From Viola odorata (lineage: Eukaryota > Streptophyta > Magnoliopsida > Malpighiales > Violaceae), in the NCBI GenBank assembly GCA_963691705.1, contig OY829541.1, positions 16,672,564 to 16,736,563 of the forward strand: a stretch of 64,000 nt of DNA, given 5' to 3'. The translations under genes were made by a program, and so were the position numbers. How positions within the stretch are numbered: position 1 is the first letter of the stretch; the number at the start of each line of letters is the position of its first letter. The notes under the pieces are model-generated. The model was not told the origin of the DNA. It did not search any database and was given only the letters and a program-made list of their open reading frames with translations. This document shows, piece by piece, positions 53,247-64,000 of this stretch.

Positions 53247-55906
53247 CCATGCCCAAACTGCATGTCAATTTCATAATTTCAATTTCTAAACCATGCCCAA
53301 CGGCATGTCAACTTTCAATTTCAATTTCAATTTCTAGACCATGCCCAACGGCATGTCAAATTTCAATTTCAACTTCTAGACCATGCCCAACGACATGTCA
53401 CACTCCAATTTCTAATCCATACCCAAACGGCATGTCAATTTCATAATTTCAATTTCTAAGCCATGCCCAATGGCATGTCAACTTTCAATTTCAATTTCTA
53501 GACCATGCCCAATCGGCATGTCGAATTTCATAACTTCAATTTCTAAACCATGCCCAACGGCATGTCAAATTTCAATTGCAATTTCTAGACCATGCCCAAC
53601 GGCATGTCACACTCCAATATCTAATCCATGCCCAAACTGCATGTCAATTTCATAATTTCAATTTCTAAGTCATGCCTAACGGCATGTCAACTTTCAATTT
53701 CAAGTTCTAGGCCATGCCCAATCGGTATGTCGAATTTCATAACTTCAATTTCTAAACCATGCCCAACGGCATGTCAAATTTCAATTTCAATTTCTAGACC
53801 ATGCCCAACGGCATGTCACACTCCAATTTCTAATCCATGCCCAAACGGCATGTCAATTTTATAATTTCAATTTCTAAACCATGCCCAATCGGCATGTCAA
53901 ATTTCAATTTCTAATCCATGCCGAAACGGCATGTCAATTTCATAATTTCAATTTTTAAGCCATGCCCAACGGCATGTCAACTTTCAATTTCAATTTCTAG
54001 ACCATGCCCAACGGCATGTCAAATTTCAATTTCAATTTCTAGACCATGCCCAACGGCATGTCACATTTCAATTTCTAATCCATGCCCAAACGGCATGTCA
54101 ATTTCATAATTTCAATTTCTAAACCATGCCCAATCGGCATGTCAAATTTCAATTTCTAATCCATGCCCAAACGGCATGTCAATTTCATACTTTAAATTTC
54201 TAAACCATGCCCAATGGCATGTCAACTTTCAATTTCAATTTCTAGACCATGCCCAATCGGCACGTCAAATTTCATAACTTCAATTTCTATAACATGCCCA
54301 ACGGCATGTGAAATTTCAATTTCAATATCTATACCATGCCTAGCGGCATGTCAAATTTCAATTTCTAATCCATGCCCAAACGGCATGTCAATTTCATAAT
54401 TTCAATTTCTAAGCCATGCCCAACGGCATGCCAACTTTCAATTTCAATTTCTAAACCATGCCCGACGGCATGTCAAATTTCAATTTCTAATCCATGCCCA
54501 AACTGCATGTCAATTTCATAATTTCAATTTCTAAACCATGCCCAACGGCATGTCAACTTTCAATTTCAATTTCAATTTCTAGACCATGCCCAACGGCTTG
54601 TCAAATTTCAATTTCAACTTCTAGACCATGCCCAACGGCATGTCACACTCCAATTTCTAAGCGATGCCCAAACGGCATGTCAACTTTCAATTTCAATTTC
54701 TAGACGATGCCCAATCGGCATGTCGAATTTCATAACTTCCATTTCTAAACCATGCCCAACGGCTTGTCAAATTTCAATTTCAATTTCTAGACCATGCCCA
54801 ACGGCATGTCACACTCCAATATCTAATCCATGCCCAAACGGCATGTCAATTTCATAATTTCAATTTCTAAGTCATGCCTAACGGCATGTCAACTTTCGAT
54901 TTCAATTTCTTGACCATGCCCAATCGGCATGTCGAATTTCATAATTTCAATTTCTAAACCATGCCCAACGGCATGTCAAATTTCAATTTCAATTTCTAGA
55001 CCATGCCCAACGGCATGTCACACTCCAATTTCTAATCCATACCCAAACGGCATGTCAATTTCATAATTTCAATTTCTAAGCCATGCCCAATCGGCATGTC
55101 AAATTTCAATTTCTAAGCCATGCCCAAACGGCATGTCAATTTCATAATTTCAATTTCTAAACCATGCCCAACGACATGTCAACTTTCAATTTCAATTTAT
55201 AGACCATGCCCAATCAGCATGTCAAATTTCATAACTTCAATTTCTAAACCATGCCCAACGGCATGTCAAATTTTAATTTCAATATCCATACCATGGCCAA
55301 CGACATGTCACACTCCAGTTTTTAATCCATGCCCAAACGGCATGTCAATTTTATAATTTCAATTTCTAAACCATGCCCAATCGGCATGTCAAATTCCAAT
55401 TTCTAATCCATACCCACACGGCATGTCAATTTCATAATTTCAATTTCTAAACCATGCCCAATCGGCATGTCAATTTTCAATTTCTAATCCATGCCGAAAT
55501 GGCATGTCAATTTCATAATTTAAATTTTTATGCCATGCCCAACGGCATGTCAACTTTCAATTTCAATTTCTAGACCATGCCCAACGACATGTCAAATTTC
55601 AATTTCAATTTCTAGACCATGCCCAATCGGCATGTCAAATGTCATAACTTCAATTTCTAAACCATCCCCAACGGCATGTCAAATTTCAATTTCAATATCT
55701 ATACCATGCCCAACGGCATGTCACACTCCAATTTCTAATCCATGCCCAAACGGCATGTCAATTTTATAATTTCAATTTCTAAACCATGCCCAATCGGCAT
55801 GTCAAATTCCAATTTCTAATCCATGCCCAAACTGCATGTCAATTTCATAATTTCAATTTCTAAACCATGCCCAACGGCATGTCAACTTTCAATTTCAATT
55901 TCAATT

Positions 55907-58900
55907 TCTAGACCATGCCCAACGACATGTCAAATTTCAATTTCAATTTCTAGACCATGCCCAATCGGCATGTCAAATGTCATAACTTCAATTTCTAAAC
56001 CATCCCCAACGGCATGTCAAATTTCAATTTCAATATCTATACCATGCCCAACGGCATGTCACACTCCAATTTCTAATCCATGCCCAAACGGCATGTCAAT
56101 TTTATAATTTCAATTTCTAAACCATGCCCAATCGGCATGTCAAATTCCAATTTCTAATCCATGCCCAAACGGCATGTCAATTTCATAATTTCAATTTCTA
56201 AACCATGCCCAATCGGCATGTCAAATTTCAATTTCTAATCCATGCCGAAACGGCATGTCAATTTCATAATTTCAATTTTTAAGCCATGCCCAACGGCATG
56301 TCAACTTTCAATTTCAATTTCTAGACCATGCCCAACGGCATGTCAAATTTCAATTTCAATTTCTAGACCATGCCCAACGGCATGTCACATTCCAATTTCT
56401 AATCCATCCCCAAAAGGCATGTCAATTTCATAATTTCAATTTCTAAATCATGCCCAATCGGCATGTCAAATTTCAATTTCTAATCCATGCCCAAACGGCA
56501 TGTCAATTTCATAATTTCAATTTCTAAACCATGCCCAACGGCATGTCAACTTTCAATTTCAGTTTCTAGACCATGCCCAATCGGCATGTCAAATTTCATA
56601 ACTTCAATTTCTAAACCATGCCCAACGGCATGTCAAATTTCAATTTCAATATCTATACCATGCCTAGCGGCATGTCAAATTTCAATTTCTAATCCATGCC
56701 CAAACGGCATGTCAATTTCATAATTTCAATTTCTAAGCCATGCCCAACGGCATGCCAACTTTCAATTTCAATTACTAGACCATGCCCGACGGCCTGTCAA
56801 CTTTCAATTTCAATTTCTAGACCATGCCCAATCGGCATGTCAAATTTCATAACTACAATTTCTAAACCATGCCCAACGGCATGTCAAATTTCAATTTCAA
56901 TATCTATACCATGCCCAACGGCATGTCACATTCCAATTTCTAAACCATGCCCAAACGGCATGTCAATTTTATAATTTCAATTTCTAAACCATGCCCAATC
57001 GGCATGTCAAATTTCAATTTCTAATCCATGCCCAAACTGCATGTCAATTTCATAATTTCAATTTCTAAACCATGCCCAACGGCATGTCAACTTTCAATTT
57101 CAATTTCAATTTCTAGACCATGCCCAACGGCATGTCAAATTTCAATTTCAACTTCTAGACCATGCCCAACGATATGTCACACTCCAATATCTAATCCATG
57201 CCCAAACGGCATGTCAATTTCATAATTTCAATTTCTAAGCCATGCCCAACGGCATGTCAACTTTCAATTTCAATTTCTAGACCATGCCCAATCGGCATGT
57301 CGAATTTCATAACTTCAATTTCTAAACCATGCCCAACGGCATGTCAAATTTCAATTTCAATTTCTATACCATGCCCAACGGCATGTCACACTCCAATATC
57401 TAATCCATGCCCAAACTGCATGTCAATTTCATAATTTCAATTTCTAAGTCATGCCTAACGGCATGTCAACTTTCAATTTCAATTTCTAGACCATGCCCAA
57501 TCGGCATGTCGAATTTCATAACATCAATTTCTAAACCATGCCCAACGGCAAGTCAAATTTCAATTTCAATTTCTAGACCATGCCCAACGGCATGTCACAC
57601 TCCAATTTCTAATCCATGCCCAAACGGCATGTCAATTTTATAATTTCAATTTCTAAACCATGCCCAATCGGCATGTCAAATTTCAATTTCTAATCCATGC
57701 CCAAACGGCATGTCAATTTCATAATTTCAATTTCTAAACCATGCCCAACGACATGTCAACTTTCAATTTCAATTTCTAGACCACGCCCAATCGGCATGTG
57801 AAATTTTATAACTTCAATTTCTAAACCATGCCCAACGGCATGTCAAATTTCAATTTCAATATCTATACCATGCCCAACGGTATGTCACACTCCAATTTCT
57901 AATCCATGCCCAAACGGCATGTCAATTTTATAATTTCAATTTCTAAACCATGCCCAATCGTAATGTCAAATTCCAGTTTCTAATCCATGCCCAAACGGCA
58001 TGTCAATTTCATAATTTCAATTTCTAAACCATGCCCAATCGGCATGTCAAATTTCAATTTCTAATCCATGCCGAAACGGCATGTCAATTTCATATTCAAT
58101 TTTTAAGCCATGCCCAACGACATGTCAACTTTCAATTTCAATTTCTAGACCATGCCCAACGGCATGTCAAATTTCAATTTCAATTTCTAGACCATGCCCA
58201 ATCGGCATGTCAAATGTCATAACTTCAATTTCTAAACCATGCCCAACGGCATGTCAAATTTCAATTTCAATTTCTAGACCATGCCCAATCGGCATGTCAA
58301 ATTTCAATTGCTAATCCATGCCCAAACGGCATGTCAATTTCATAATTTCAATTTCTAAACCATGCCCAACGACATGTCAACTTTCAATTTCAATTTATAG
58401 ACCATGCCCAATCGGCATGTCAAATTTCATAACTTCAATTTCTAAACCATGCCCAACGGCATGTCAAATTTCAATTTCAATATCCATACCATGCCCAACG
58501 ACATGTCAAATTCCAGTTTTTAATCCATGCCCAATCGGCATGTCAAATTTTATAATTTCAATTTCTAAACCATGCCCAATCGGCATGTCAAATTCCAATT
58601 TCTAATCCATGCCCACACGGCATGTCAATTTCATAATTTCAATTTCTAAACCATGCCCAATCGGCATGTCAAATTTCAATTTCTAATCCATGCCGAAACG
58701 GCATGTCAATTTGATAATTTAAATTTTTATGCCATGCCCAACGGCATGTCAACTTTCAATTTCAATTTCTAGACCATGCCCAACGGCATGTCAACTTTCA
58801 ATTTCAATTTCTAGACCATGCCCAACGGCATGTCAAATTTCAATTTCAATTTCTACACCATGCCCAATCGGCATGTCAAATGTCATAACTTCAATTTCTA

Positions 58901-61630
58901 AACCATCCCCAACGGTATGTCAAATTTCAATTTCAATATCTATACCATGCCCAACGGCATGTCACACTCCAATTTCTAATCCATGCCCAAACGGCATGTC
59001 AATTTTATAATTTCAATTTCTAAACCATGCCCAATCGGCATGTCAAATTCCAATTTCTAATCCATGCCCAAACGGCATATCAATTTCATAATTTCAATTT
59101 CTAAACCATGCCCAATCGGCATGTCAAATTTCAATTTCTAATCCATGCTGAAACGGCATGTCAATTTCATAATTTCAATTTTTAAGCCATGCCCAACGGC
59201 ATGTCAACTTTCAATTTCAATTTCTAGTCCATGCCCAACGGCATGTCAAATTTCAATTTCAATTTCTAGACCATGCCCAACGGCATGTCACATTCCAATT
59301 TCTAATCCATCCCCAAAAGGCATGTCAATTTCATAATTTCAATTTCTAAATCATGCCCAATCGGCATGTCAAATTTCAATTTCTAATCCATGCCCAAACG
59401 GCATGTCAATTTCATAATTTCAATTTCTAAACCATGCCCAACGGCATGTCAACTTTCAATTTCAATTTCTAGACCATGCCCAATCGGCATGTCAAATTTC
59501 ATAACTTCAATTTCTAAACCATGCCCAACGGCATGTCAAATTTCAATTTCAATATCTATACCATGCCTAGCGACATGTCAAATTTCAATTTCTAATCCAT
59601 GCGGCAAGTCAATTTCATAATTTCAATTTCTAAGCCATGCCCAACGGCATGCCAACTTTCAATTTCAATTACTAGACCATTCCCGACGGCATGTCAACTT
59701 TCAATTTCAATTTCTAGACCATGCCCAATCGGCATGTCAAATTTCATAACTACAATTTCTAAACCATGCCCAACGGCATGTCAAATTTCAATTTCAATAT
59801 CTATACCATGCCCAACGGCATGTCACACTCCAATTTCTAAACCATGCCCAATCGGCATGTCAAATTTCAATTTCTAATCCATGCCCAAACTGCATGTCAA
59901 TTTCATAATTTCAATTTCTAAACCATGCCCAACGGCATGTCAACTTTCAATTTCAATTTCAATTTCTAGACCATGCCCAACGGCATGTCAAATTTCAATT
60001 TCAACTTCTAGACCATGCCCAACGACATGTCACACTCCAATTTCTAATCCATACCCAAACGGCATGTCAATTTCATAATTTCAATTTCTAAGCCATGCCC
60101 AATGGCATGTCAACTTTCAATTTCAATTTCTAGACCATGCCCAATCGGCATGTCGAATTTCATAACTTCAATTTCTAAACCATGCCCAACGGCATGTCAA
60201 ATTTCAATTGCAATTTCTAGACCATGCCCAACGGCATGTCACACTCCAATATCTAATCCATGCCCAAACTGCATGTCAATTTCATAATTTCAATTTCTAA
60301 GTCATGCCTAACGGCATGTCAACTTTCAATTTCAAGTTCTAGGCCATGCCCAATCGGTATGTCGAATTTCATAACTTCAATTTCTAAACCATGCCCAACG
60401 GCATGTCAAATTTCAATTTCAATTTCTAGACCATGCCCAACGGCATGTCACACTCCAATTTCTAATCCATGCCCAAACGGCATGTCAATTTTATAATTTC
60501 AATTTCTAAACCATGCCCAATCGGCATGTCAAATTTCAATTTCTAATCCATGCCGAAACGGCATGTCAATTTCATAATTTCAATTTTTAAGCCATGCCCA
60601 ACGGCATGTCAACTTCCAATTTCAATTTCTAGACCATGCCCAACGGCATGTCAAATTTCAATTTCAATTTCTAGACCATGCCCAACGGCATGTCACATTT
60701 CAATTTCTAATCCATGCCCAAACGGCATGTCAATTTCATAATTTCAATTTCTAAACCATGCCCAATCGGCATGTCAAATTTCAATTTCTAATCCATGCCC
60801 AAACGGCATGTCAATTTCATACTTTAAATTTCTAAACCATGCCCAATGGCATGTCAACTTTCAATTTCAATTTCTAGACCATGCCCAATCGGCACGTCAA
60901 ATTTCATAACTTCAATTTCTATAACATGCCCAACGGCATGTGAAATTTCAATTTCAATATCTATACCATGCCTAGCGGCATGTCAAATTTCAATTTCTAA
61001 TCCATGCCCAAACGGCATGTCAATTTCATAATTTCAATTTCTAAGCCATGCCCAACGGCATGCCAACTTTCAATTTCAATTTCTAAACCATGCCCGACGG
61101 CATGTCAAATTTCAATTTCTAATCCATGCCCAAACTGCATGTCAATTTCATAATTTCAATTTCTAAACCATGCCCAACGGCATGTCAACTTTCAATTTCA
61201 ATTTCAATTTCTAGACCATGCCCAACGGCTTGTCAAATTTCAATTTCAACTTCTAGACCATGCCCAACGGCATGTCACACTCCAATTTCTAAGCGATGCC
61301 CAAACGGCATGTCAACTTTCAATTTCAATTTCTAGACGATGCCCAATCGGCATGTCGAATTTCATAACTTCAATTTCTAAACCATGCCCAACGGCTTGTC
61401 ACACTCCAATATCTAATCCATGCCCAAACGGCATGTCAATTTCATAATTTCAATTTCTAAGTCATGCCTAACGGCATGTCAACTTTCGATTTCAATTTCT
61501 TGACCATGCCCAATCGGCATGTCGAATTTCATAATTTCAATTTCTAAACCATGCCCAACGGCATGTCAAATTTCAATTTCAATTTCTAGACCATGCCCAA
61601 CGGCATGTCACACTCCAATTTCTAATCCAT
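55907..61630. repeat. 6,632-bp tandem duplication, copy 2 (3' part rearranged)
   Basis: Adjoins copy 1. One 42-bp monomer equivalent is missing near 61397 (CGGCTTGTCACACTCC), shifting the offset to 6,590, and the match to copy 1 ends near 61630/55040. The left junction overlaps a further 338-bp shift: 55530-55769 matches 49236-49475 at 6,294, not 6,632. Confidence 0.82.
56694..57025. repeat. 332-bp 8-monomer unit, CGACGGCCTG subtype
   Basis: Duplicate of the copy at 50062, 6,632 bp downstream, with the same GACGGCCTG mark. Confidence 0.85.
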
Positions 61631-64000
61631 ACCCAAACGACATGTCAATTTTATAATTTCAATTTCTAAACCATGCGCAATTGGCATGTCAAATTTCAAT
61701 TTCTAATCCATGCCGAAACGGCATGTCAATTTCATAATTTCAATTTTTAAGCCATGCCCAACGGCATGTGAACTTTCAATTTCAATTTCTAGACCATGCC
61801 CAACGGCATGTCACACTCCAATATCTAATCCATGCCCAAACGGCATGTCAATTTCGTAATTTCAATTTCTAAACCATGCCCAATCGGCATGTCAAATTTC
61901 AATTTCTAATCCATGCCCAAACGGCACGTCAATTTCATAATTTCAATTTCTAAACCATGCCCAACGACATGTCAACTTTCAATTTCAATTTATAGACCAT
62001 GCCCAATCGGCATGTCAAATTTCATAACTTCAATTTCTAAACCATGCCCAACGGCATGTCAAATTTCAATTTCAATATCCATACCATGCCCAACGACATG
62101 TCACAATCCAGTTTTTAATCCATGCCCAAACGGCATGTCAATTTTATAATTTCAATTTCTAAACCATGCCCAATCGGCATGTCAAATTCCAATTTCTAAT
62201 CCATGGCCACCAGGCATGTCAATTTCATAATTTCAATTTCTAAACCATGCCCAATCGGCATGTCAAATTTCAATTTCTAATCCATGCCGAAACGGCATGT
62301 CAATTTCATATTCAATTTTTAAGCCATGCCCAACGACATGTCAACTTTCAATTTCAATTTCTAGACCATGCCCAACGGCATGTCAAATTTCAATTTCAAT
62401 TTCTAGACCATGCCCAATCGGCATGTCAAATGTCATAACTTCAATTTCTAAACCATGCCCAACGGCATGTCAAATTTCACTTTCAATTTCTAGACCATGC
62501 CCAATCGGCATGTCAAATTTCAATTTCTAATCTATGCCCAAACGGCATGTCAACTTTCAATTTCAATTTATAGACCATGCCCAATCGGCATGTCAAATTT
62601 CATAAATTCAATTTCTAAACCATGCCTAACGGCATGTCAAATTTCAATTTCAATATCCATACCATGCCCAACGACATGTCACACTCCAGTTTTTAATCCA
62701 TGCCCAAACGGCATGTCAATTTTATAATTTCAATTTCTAAACCATGCCCAATCGGCATGTCAAATTCCAATTTCTAATCCATGCCCACACGGCATGTCAA
62801 TTTCATAATTTCAATTTCTAAACCATGCCCAATCGGCATGTCAAATTTCAATTTCTAATCCATGCCGAAACGGCATGTCAATTTCATAATTTAAATTTTT
62901 ATGCCATGCCCAACGGCATGTCAACTTTCAATTTCAATTTCTAGACCATGCCCAACGGCATGTCAAATTTCAATTTCAATTTCTAGACCATGCCCAATCG
63001 GCATGCCAAATTTCATAACTACAATTTCTAAACCATGCCCAACGGCATGTCAAATTTCAATTTCAATATCTATACCATGCCCAACGGCATGTCACATTCC
63101 AATTTCTAAACCATGCCCAATCGGCATGTCAAATTTCAATTTCTAATCCATGCCCAAACTGCATGTCAATTTCATAATTTCAATTTCTAAACCATGCCCA
63201 ACGGCATGTCAACTTTCAATTTCAATTTCAATTTCTAGACCATGCCCAACGGCATGTCAAATTTCAATTTCAACTTCTAGACCATGCCCAACGACATGTC
63301 ACACTCCAATTTCTAATCCATACCCAAACGGCATGTCAATTTCATAATTTCAATTTCTAAGCCATGCCCAATGGCATGTCAACTTTCAATTTCAATTTCT
63401 AGACCATGCCCAATCGGCATGTCGAATTTCATAACTTCAATTTCTTAACCATGCCCAACGGCATGTCAAATTTCAATTTCAATTTCTAGACCATGCCCAA
63501 CGGCATGTCACACTCCAATATCTAAACCATGCCCAAACGGCATGTCAATTTCATAATTTCAATTTTTAAGCCATGCCCAACGGCATGTCAACTTTCAATT
63601 TCAATTTCTAGACCATGCCCAACGGCATGTAAAATTTCAATTTCAATTTCTAGACCATGCCCAACGGCATGTCACATTTCAATTTCTAATCCATGCCCAA
63701 ACGGCATGTCAATTTCATAATTTCAATTTCTAAACCATGCCCAATCGGCATGTCAAATTTCAATTTCTAATCCATGCCCAAACGGCATGTCAATTTCATA
63801 CTTTCAATTTCTAAACCATGCCCAATGGCATGTCAACTTTCAATTTCAATTTCTAGACCATGCCCAATCGGCACGTCAAATTTCATAACTTCAATTTCTA
63901 AAACATGCCCAACGGCATGTGAAATTTCAATTTCAATATCTATACCATGCCTAGCGGCATGTCAAATTTCAATTTCTAATCCATGCCCAAACGGCATGTC
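61631..64000. repeat. Rearranged mosaic of known satellite units
   Basis: Pieces of earlier modules in a new order: a TTTATAGACC/CCAGTTTTTAATCC unit at 61911-62150, the CATATTCAATTTTTAAG unit at 62245 (also at 41143, 45173, 51397 and 58029), another TTTATAGACC unit at about 62.53-62.73 kb, and a 332-bp-unit fragment at about 62.99-63.15 kb. From about 63.53 kb it resembles the 53916/60548 module. No gene is present. Confidence 0.8.
62201..62244. repeat. Aberrant class B monomer (CCATGGCCACCAGGCATG)
   Basis: It keeps the 44-bp length and B tail, but its head reads CATGGCCACCAGGCATG where related units have CATGCCCACACGGCATG. I saw this form once only in the window, so it is a recent private change or a sequencing/assembly error. 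Confidence 0.75.

Larger units (their letters stand above)
49275..55906. repeat. 6,632-bp tandem duplication, copy 1
   Basis: Unit starts from 49608 to 54492 recur at +6,632 bp, including private marks: CATGCTGAAACGG (52514/59146), CCATGCGGCAAGTC (52965/59597), AATTGCAATTTC (53575/60207) and AAGTTCTAGGCC (53702/60334). Few differences are seen, for example ACGACATGCC (53010) against ACGGCATGCC (59642). Confidence 0.86.
1..64000. repeat. Satellite DNA array, ~42-bp monomer family, whole window
   Basis: Seen directly: the window is a continuous head-to-tail array of 36-48 bp monomers. Each opens with CCATGCC, a 3-5 nt variable centre (CAAC, CAAAC, CAATC, GAAAC) and GGCATGTC, then runs into a tail of AATTTC/TTTCAA hexamers closing with TCTAGA, TCTAAA, TCTAAG or TCTAAT. 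All monomers read the same way; I saw no inversion. There is no spacer, transposon, tRNA, rRNA or unique segment. Both edges fall inside the array, so its full size is unknown. G+C is about 34-38% per monomer, and C exceeds G about 2:1 on this strand throughout. Known of such arrays: long, layered satellites are typical of eukaryotic centromeric or other constitutive heterochromatin. Inference: this is such a region. Which chromosome domain and which organism cannot be told from the sequence. Confidence 0.97.

Noticed and set aside
154..63720. Roughly 200 short plus-strand open frames with near-identical Cys-Pro-Thr-Ala-Cys / Ser-Ile-Ser-Ile peptides
   Set aside because: They recur in step with the satellite unit, overlap head-to-tail by 28 nt, use only the repeat's own periodicity, have no plausible start context or domain, and are lengthened or broken by ordinary satellite variants.
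1..64000. CRISPR array (a short palindromic repeat every ~42 bp)
   Set aside because: The intervals between dyads are themselves repeats of the same few tails, not unique spacers. Lengths vary by class, no cas gene or leader is present, and the array far exceeds CRISPR size.
1..64000. Rho-independent terminators at each hairpin
   Set aside because: The stems are only 6-7 bp and are followed by TCAAATTTC rather than a T-run. Copies every 42 bp cannot all be terminators.
1..64000. Telomeric or subtelomeric simple repeat
   Set aside because: No TTAGGG-, TTTAGGG- or TTAGG-type tract is present. The hexamer here is TTTCAA/AATTTC and is always interrupted by the dyad.
1..64000. Transposon terminal inverted repeats or MITEs made of the CATGCC/GGCATG dyad
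   Set aside because: The arms are 6 bp apart by 3-5 nt in every monomer. There are no target-site duplications, no internal element and no isolated insertion.
1..64000. A novel multi-gene system hidden in the window
   Set aside because: No non-repetitive coding sequence exists on either strand; every part I inspected is accounted for by the monomer classes.
1..64000. Low-quality or artificial sequence
   Set aside because: The orderly classes, linked variants and hierarchical duplications are what natural satellites show. Misassembly of the near-identical duplications remains possible and is noted with those findings.

Overview
The whole 64 kb window is one uninterrupted block of satellite DNA. 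I found no gene, RNA gene, transposon or unique-sequence island in it. Every stretch I read is a head-to-tail array of short monomers (36-48 bp, mean about 42 bp, so roughly 1,500 monomers), all in the same orientation. Each monomer has two parts. The first is a short dyad, CATGCC + 3-5 nt + GGCATG. The second is an AT-rich tail built from AATTTC/TTTCAA hexamers and ending in TCTAGA, TCTAAA, TCTAAG or TCTAAT. The array runs off both ends of the window. A satellite of this size and layering points to a eukaryotic nuclear chromosome (centromeric, pericentromeric or other heterochromatin). The sequence alone does not tell me plant, animal or other.

The array is layered. Level 1 is a set of monomer classes that I call A (37 bp), B (44), C (42), C-long (48), D (45), E (42) and F (36). 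Level 2 is a set of fixed higher-order units: A-B (81 bp), B-C_long-E-F (170 bp), B-C-D-E-F (209 bp) and B-C-C-D-E-F-B-A (332 bp). Level 3 is larger modules, notably one of 1,245 bp present in at least four full-length copies plus a 1,164-bp version. Level 4 is kilobase-scale tandem duplications of whole module strings, with periods of 1,836, 5,196, about 2,500, 1,918, 2,436, about 4,035 and 6,632 bp.

Layout: 1-13.55 kb is built from a 1,836-bp duplication nested inside a 5,196-bp duplication. 13.55-19.6 kb holds an older-looking duplication of about 2.5 kb. 20-25 kb holds a 1,918-bp duplication. 25-35 kb is a mosaic of 209/170/332-bp units and 1,245-bp modules. 35.2-40.1 kb is a 2,436-bp duplication, 39.9-48.2 kb a 4,038/4,030-bp duplication, and 49.3-61.6 kb a 6,632-bp duplication. 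61.6-64 kb is a rearranged mosaic of the same parts.

The many short open frames (61-101 codons, rich in Cys-Pro-Thr-Ala-Cys and Ser-Ile-Ser-Ile) arise because most monomers lack a stop in one frame. They overlap head-to-tail by 28 nt, recur in step with the repeat and show no sign of coding, so I annotate none as a gene. The items worth a second look are the dyad in nearly every monomer, the hierarchical organisation, the apparently recent multi-kilobase duplications, the CpG-decay pattern inside the dyad loop, and a monomer length close to four helical turns. All units, offsets and identities were read by eye and should be recomputed.
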